Shown in pieces: positions 35,566 to 38,559 of a DNA stretch of 38,559 bases (the first letter of the stretch is position 1; each line of letters begins with the position of its first letter). Source of the stretch: Micavibrio sp. (GTDB lineage Bacteria; Pseudomonadota; Alphaproteobacteria; Micavibrionales; Micavibrionaceae); assembly GCA_002708415.1 (NCBI GenBank), contig PANS01000014.1, forward strand, positions 1-38,559, read 5' to 3'. A model generated the notes under the pieces. That model was not told where the DNA came from and ran no database searches. It saw nothing but the letters and a program-made list of their open reading frames with translations. Made by a program: the position numbers and the translations under genes.

Positions 35566-37389
35566 ATGTTCGACTACGCACAAATTGAAGGGGGAAATAG
35601 AGTTCAAATCGACCGTTCCCGTGATGAAAATCTCACAAAATTCGGTATTGAAACACTCTATGATCGCTACCTTCTTCCAGAAGAAGCTCCTCAAGATCTC
35701 TTTGCGCGCGTTGCAATGTACTATGGTGATGACTCAAAACACGCCCAACGCCTTTATGATTACATATCAAAATTATGGTTTATGCCTTCTACGCCAGTTC
35801 TATCAAATGGTGGTACGAGCCGCGGCCTTCCGATTTCCTGTTTCCTCAATGAAACAGAAGATTCCCTTGATGACATTGTACAGCTTTGGAATGAAAACGT
35901 TGCGCTCGCGTCATTAGGCGGCGGTATCGGCTCTTATTGGGGCAATGTCCGCTCTATCGGTGAAAAAGTTGGCCGTAACGGTAAAACGTCAGGGATTGTT
36001 CCTTTCATCCGCGTGATGGATTCTCTAACACTTGCTATCTCTCAAGGTTCTTTACGCCGCGGCTCTGCGGCTATTTATTTGCCAATTTGGCACCCAGAAA
36101 TTGAAGAATTCATTGAAATGCGCCGTCCAACAGGTGGCGATCCAAATCGTAAAGCACTTAACCTTCACCAAGGCGTTCTCGTTACGAACGATTTCATGCA
36201 CGCGGTTGAAAACAATGAAGAGTGGGCGCTTCGTTCACCAAAAGATAATGCAGTTATTGATACAGTTAACGCACGTGAGCTTTGGATCAGACTTCTTACA
36301 GCCCGTATTGAAACAGGCGAGCCTTACATCGTTTATATTGATCACGTAAATGATCACATTCCAGATCACCATAAAATGGCTGGTCTGAATGTTAAGATGT
36401 CAAACCTTTGTTCAGAAATCACTTTACCGACAGGCCGTGATCACTTAGGCAACGATAGAACAGCCGTTTGCTGCCTATCATCACTAAACCTCGATAAATT
36501 TGACGAATGGCAAGATGAGCCACAATTCATCGAAGATATTATGCGCTTCCTTGATAATGTTCTTTCTGACTTTATCAAAAAAGCACCCGATTCAATGAAG
36601 CGTGCAAAATATGCCGCAATGCGTGAGCGCTCAGTTGGCCTTGGCGTTATGGGATGGCACTCCTTCCTTCAGCAAAAAATGATCCCAATGGAAGGCGTTA
36701 TGGCGAAAGTCTGGAACCGCCGTATATTCCAACACATTAAACGCGGCGCAGATGATGCTTCCCGTAAATTGGCAGAAGAACGCGGCGCATGCCCAGATGC
36801 AGCAGATTACGGTATCATGGAACGCTTCTCTAATAAGATGGCAATCGCTCCAACAGCGTCTATCTCTATTATTTGTGGTGGGTCTTCTCCAGGTATTGAA
36901 CCTAATGCAGCGAATGCTTATACGCACAAAACATTATCTGGTTCATTCCCAGTGAAGAACAAATACCTCACAGCGATCCTAGAAGAAAAAGGACAAAATA
37001 CAGATGATGTATGGTCTTCAATCTTTACAAATGAAGGATCTGTTCAACACCTTGATTTCCTAAATGATGAAGAAAAAGATGTTTTCAAAACAGCTTTTGA
37101 AATTGATCAACGCTGGATCATTGAACATGCTGGTGATCGCTCACAGTTTGTATGTCAGGCACAATCATTGAATGTGTTCTTGCCCGCAAATGTCCATAAG
37201 AAAGAACTTCACCACATCCATATGGACGCATGGAAAAAAGGCGTTAAGTCGCTTTATTATTGCCGCTCTAAATCAATCCAACGTGCAGAAAGTAATGCAT
37301 CATGGATGAGAACACGAGAATCAGAAGGCAGAGAGCCTGAGCTTCCTGAACAGGAAACCAACTACGAGGAATGCCTCGCTTGTCAGTAA
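35566..37389 (+). CDS. nrdA: class I ribonucleoside-diphosphate reductase, alpha subunit
   Basis: Reduces ribonucleotides to deoxyribonucleotides with a radical supplied by a beta subunit. 607 residues. Active-site cysteines: C92 (GLPISCFL), N280/C282/E284 (SNLCSEI), and C302/303 (AVCCLSSLNL); radical-transfer Tyr pair Y564-Y565 (SLYYCRS); redox relay C603-x-x-C606 at the extreme C-terminus. The N-terminus begins directly with the helical domain, so the ATP-cone found in E. coli NrdA is absent and dATP control must be elsewhere, perhaps on the beta subunit. nrdB does not follow in this window. GGGAG lies eight bases before the ATG. Confidence 0.93.
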   Translation: MFDYAQIEGGNRVQIDRSRDENLTKFGIETLYDRYLLPEEAPQDLFARVAMYYGDDSKHAQRLYDYISKLWFMPSTPVLSNGGTSRGLPISCFLNETEDSLDDIVQLWNENVALASLGGGIGSYWGNVRSIGEKVGRNGKTSGIVPFIRVMDSLTLAISQGSLRRGSAAIYLPIWHPEIEEFIEMRRPTGGDPNRKALNLHQGVLVTNDFMHAVENNEEWALRSPKDNAVIDTVNARELWIRLLTARIETGEPYIVYIDHVNDHIPDHHKMAGLNVKMSNLCSEITLPTGRDHLGNDRTAVCCLSSLNLDKFDEWQDEPQFIEDIMRFLDNVLSDFIKKAPDSMKRAKYAAMRERSVGLGVMGWHSFLQQKMIPMEGVMAKVWNRRIFQHIKRGADDASRKLAEERGACPDAADYGIMERFSNKMAIAPTASISIICGGSSPGIEPNAANAYTHKTLSGSFPVKNKYLTAILEEKGQNTDDVWSSIFTNEGSVQHLDFLNDEEKDVFKTAFEIDQRWIIEHAGDRSQFVCQAQSLNVFLPANVHKKELHHIHMDAWKKGVKSLYYCRSKSIQRAESNASWMRTRESEGREPELPEQETNYEECLACQ

Positions 37390-37405
37390 GAATAAGAATT
37401 CAACG

Positions 37406-37431
37406 AAAAGCCTCCATTTGGAGGCTTTTTT
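37406..37431 (+). terminator. intrinsic terminator after nrdA
   Basis: Perfect hairpin AAAGCCTCC-ATTT-GGAGGCTTT followed by TTT. A-rich on the other side, so it can also serve the convergent phosphatase gene. Confidence 0.9.
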
Positions 37432-37444
37432 GTATTTAAAATTT

Positions 37445-38203
37445 TTATATTTGATGCGGCAAAGGCGGTAGCGTTTGAACACTTAGATGATCAATGCTTG
37501 CAACTAAATCAATATCAACAGGCTTCATGGCTTCACCATCATATACCTTACGAATCGTCCAATTTTTTGGCTCACCTTCAATTACAATCACGTCACAATT
37601 ATTAGGATTTCCTAATTTTCCCTTTGATGCCATTGGTAAATGTGCCCATGCCATAATAAAAGCCTGTATTACCGCACCATGTGTCATAATTAAGAAATCG
37701 TCCTGACCTTCCTCTATATCTCGCGCCAGCGTCCCCTCAATAAACTGCTTAGCACGTACAAATGTATTAAGAGTCGATTCGCCAAATAAATGAGACGCTG
37801 AAAATGCATCGTTCAAATAAGTACGCTTGGATAAAACTTCTAAAGCTCTTTTCACATCAGGGTCGACCTTGTCATCAGCAAAAGCTAAATGACTAGCAGC
37901 ACCAAAAAATTTTTCAATCAAACGTACATCTTCTTTAAGTTTAGGTTCGCCTATAAAGTTATCTCTTATGCCTTCATAAACACCGCGAAAAGTCTGTTGT
38001 GGCCGTAAATACGAGCTAACAAAAATTGAAGGCCATTGAACCGTTTGAGTATTTTTGTAATAATCAGCAAGAAACTCACCCATAGCAATAGCTTGACGGC
38101 AGCCTTGCTCTGTAATCCCTGTTCGCGCGTCCCCTATTTTTACATAGTTTTGCGCATCAACATTGCCGTCTGATTCGGCATGACGCCCTAATAATATTCG
38201 CAT
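37445..38203 (-). CDS. histidine phosphatase (phosphoglycerate mutase-like) family protein
   Basis: 252 residues of the branch-1 histidine phosphatase fold: LLGRHAESDGN at the N-terminus (phospho-accepting His8 in an RHA variant of the RHG motif), LTxxG-like GITEQGCRQA, SYLRPQQTF, an acidic residue region around GESTLNTF, and the second catalytic His in LIMTHGAVIQAF. No signal peptide, so cytosolic. Substrate is not predictable. It is divergent from msrB, and its 3' end is close to the shared nrdA terminator. Confidence 0.87.
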   Translation of the reverse strand: MRILLGRHAESDGNVDAQNYVKIGDARTGITEQGCRQAIAMGEFLADYYKNTQTVQWPSIFVSSYLRPQQTFRGVYEGIRDNFIGEPKLKEDVRLIEKFFGAASHLAFADDKVDPDVKRALEVLSKRTYLNDAFSASHLFGESTLNTFVRAKQFIEGTLARDIEEGQDDFLIMTHGAVIQAFIMAWAHLPMASKGKLGNPNNCDVIVIEGEPKNWTIRKVYDGEAMKPVDIDLVASIDHLSVQTLPPLPHQI

Positions 38204-38301
38204 AGCTTCTGTTTTATGTTATTTTGTCATAAAAATCAAACATGTAACAATTTATGCTCTTTTTACGAATAAATCACGTAACAATGAAAAGGTTTATACT
38301 G

Positions 38302-38559
38302 ATGATAACTAGAAAATTAATTTGGACGTTAATATTGGGAGCCGTAATTACAGCTCCATTTACCATCTCTCACACCACTCAAGCAGAAGAAAAAATCATG
38401 ACAAAATCAGGTAAAGAAGTTTCAACAGATCACCTCACCCCTCTACAGAAAAAAGTGACAATGGAAGGTGGCACCGAGCGCGCCTTCCAAAATGAATATT
38501 GGGATCATAAAGAGGCAGGTATCTATGTTGATGTAATTAATGGCGAGGCACTTTTCTCC
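38302..38559 (+). CDS. msrB: exported peptide-methionine (R)-S-oxide reductase, C-terminus beyond window
   Basis: The 86 visible residues comprise a signal peptide (cleavage near TQA-EE, residue 28) and the start of an MsrB domain: [22 protein letters not shown] and [22 protein letters not shown], a close family match. The zinc cysteines partly and the catalytic Cys wholly lie beyond base 38559. A signal peptide implies repair of oxidised methionines in the periplasm. Start at ATG 38302 with AAAGG nine bases upstream; the ATG at 38284 would add six residues. Confidence 0.9.
   Translation, partial: MITRKLIWTLILGAVITAPFTISHTTQAEEKIMTKSGKEVSTDHLTPLQKKVTMEGGTERAFQNEYWDHKEAGIYVDVINGEALFS

Overview
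The window looks like the chromosome of a free-living, AT-leaning alphaproteobacterium. The evidence is an NDUFA12-type complex I accessory gene, a DUF2155 gene, and the alphaproteobacterial gene neighbourhood (M48 protease) - DsbA - aroQ - accB - accC - aat, facing NDUFA12 - mlaD - DUF2155. A ClpS-ClpA pair and a heptose (LPS) gene agree with a Gram-negative. I see no prophage, insertion sequence, CRISPR array, tRNA or rRNA. The genus cannot be fixed from the sequence alone.

Layout. 1-4.8 kb: guaA (cut by the window edge), divergent from metF-metE. 4.8-6.5 kb: a small accessory patch on the minus strand (MarR-like regulator, an unrecognised 113-residue protein, a pentapeptide-repeat protein), with inverted repeats at two of its promoters. 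6.6-10.7 kb: rsmB with a YdcZ-type membrane protein, then guaB with a translationally coupled acetyltransferase gene. 10.8-13.5 kb: amino-acid exporters (LysE/ArgO type, AzlCD) and rlmE. 13.6-20.7 kb, plus strand: BepA-like protease, two DsbA-like proteins, a PCu(A)C copper chaperone, aroQ, accB, an intruding GNAT gene, accC, aat. 20.7-22.1 kb, minus: NDUFA12, mlaD, DUF2155. 22.1-29.2 kb: RidA-like protein, lone receiver protein, pilin-like protein 1, clpS-clpA, a D,D-carboxypeptidase with SPOR domain, pilin-like protein 2. 29.2-38.6 kb: lipoprotein, hldE, two LapG-like cysteine proteases, pyk, nrdA, a histidine phosphatase, and the start of an exported msrB.

Most of the window is housekeeping: purine, methionine and fatty-acid precursor synthesis, envelope upkeep, rRNA methylation, proteolysis and dNTP synthesis. 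Two things stand out. At 31991-32950 a cytoplasmic MshEN-like domain (the type that binds cyclic di-GMP in MshE) is joined through one membrane helix to a LapG-type periplasmic cysteine protease, and a stand-alone exported copy of the protease follows. This could be a LapD/LapG-like circuit compressed into one protein. Separately, two paralogous pilin-like genes each carry or abut a palindromic repeat element. In one of them the element lies inside the predicted coding region, and its right arm supplies leader-peptide codons whichever conventional start is used.
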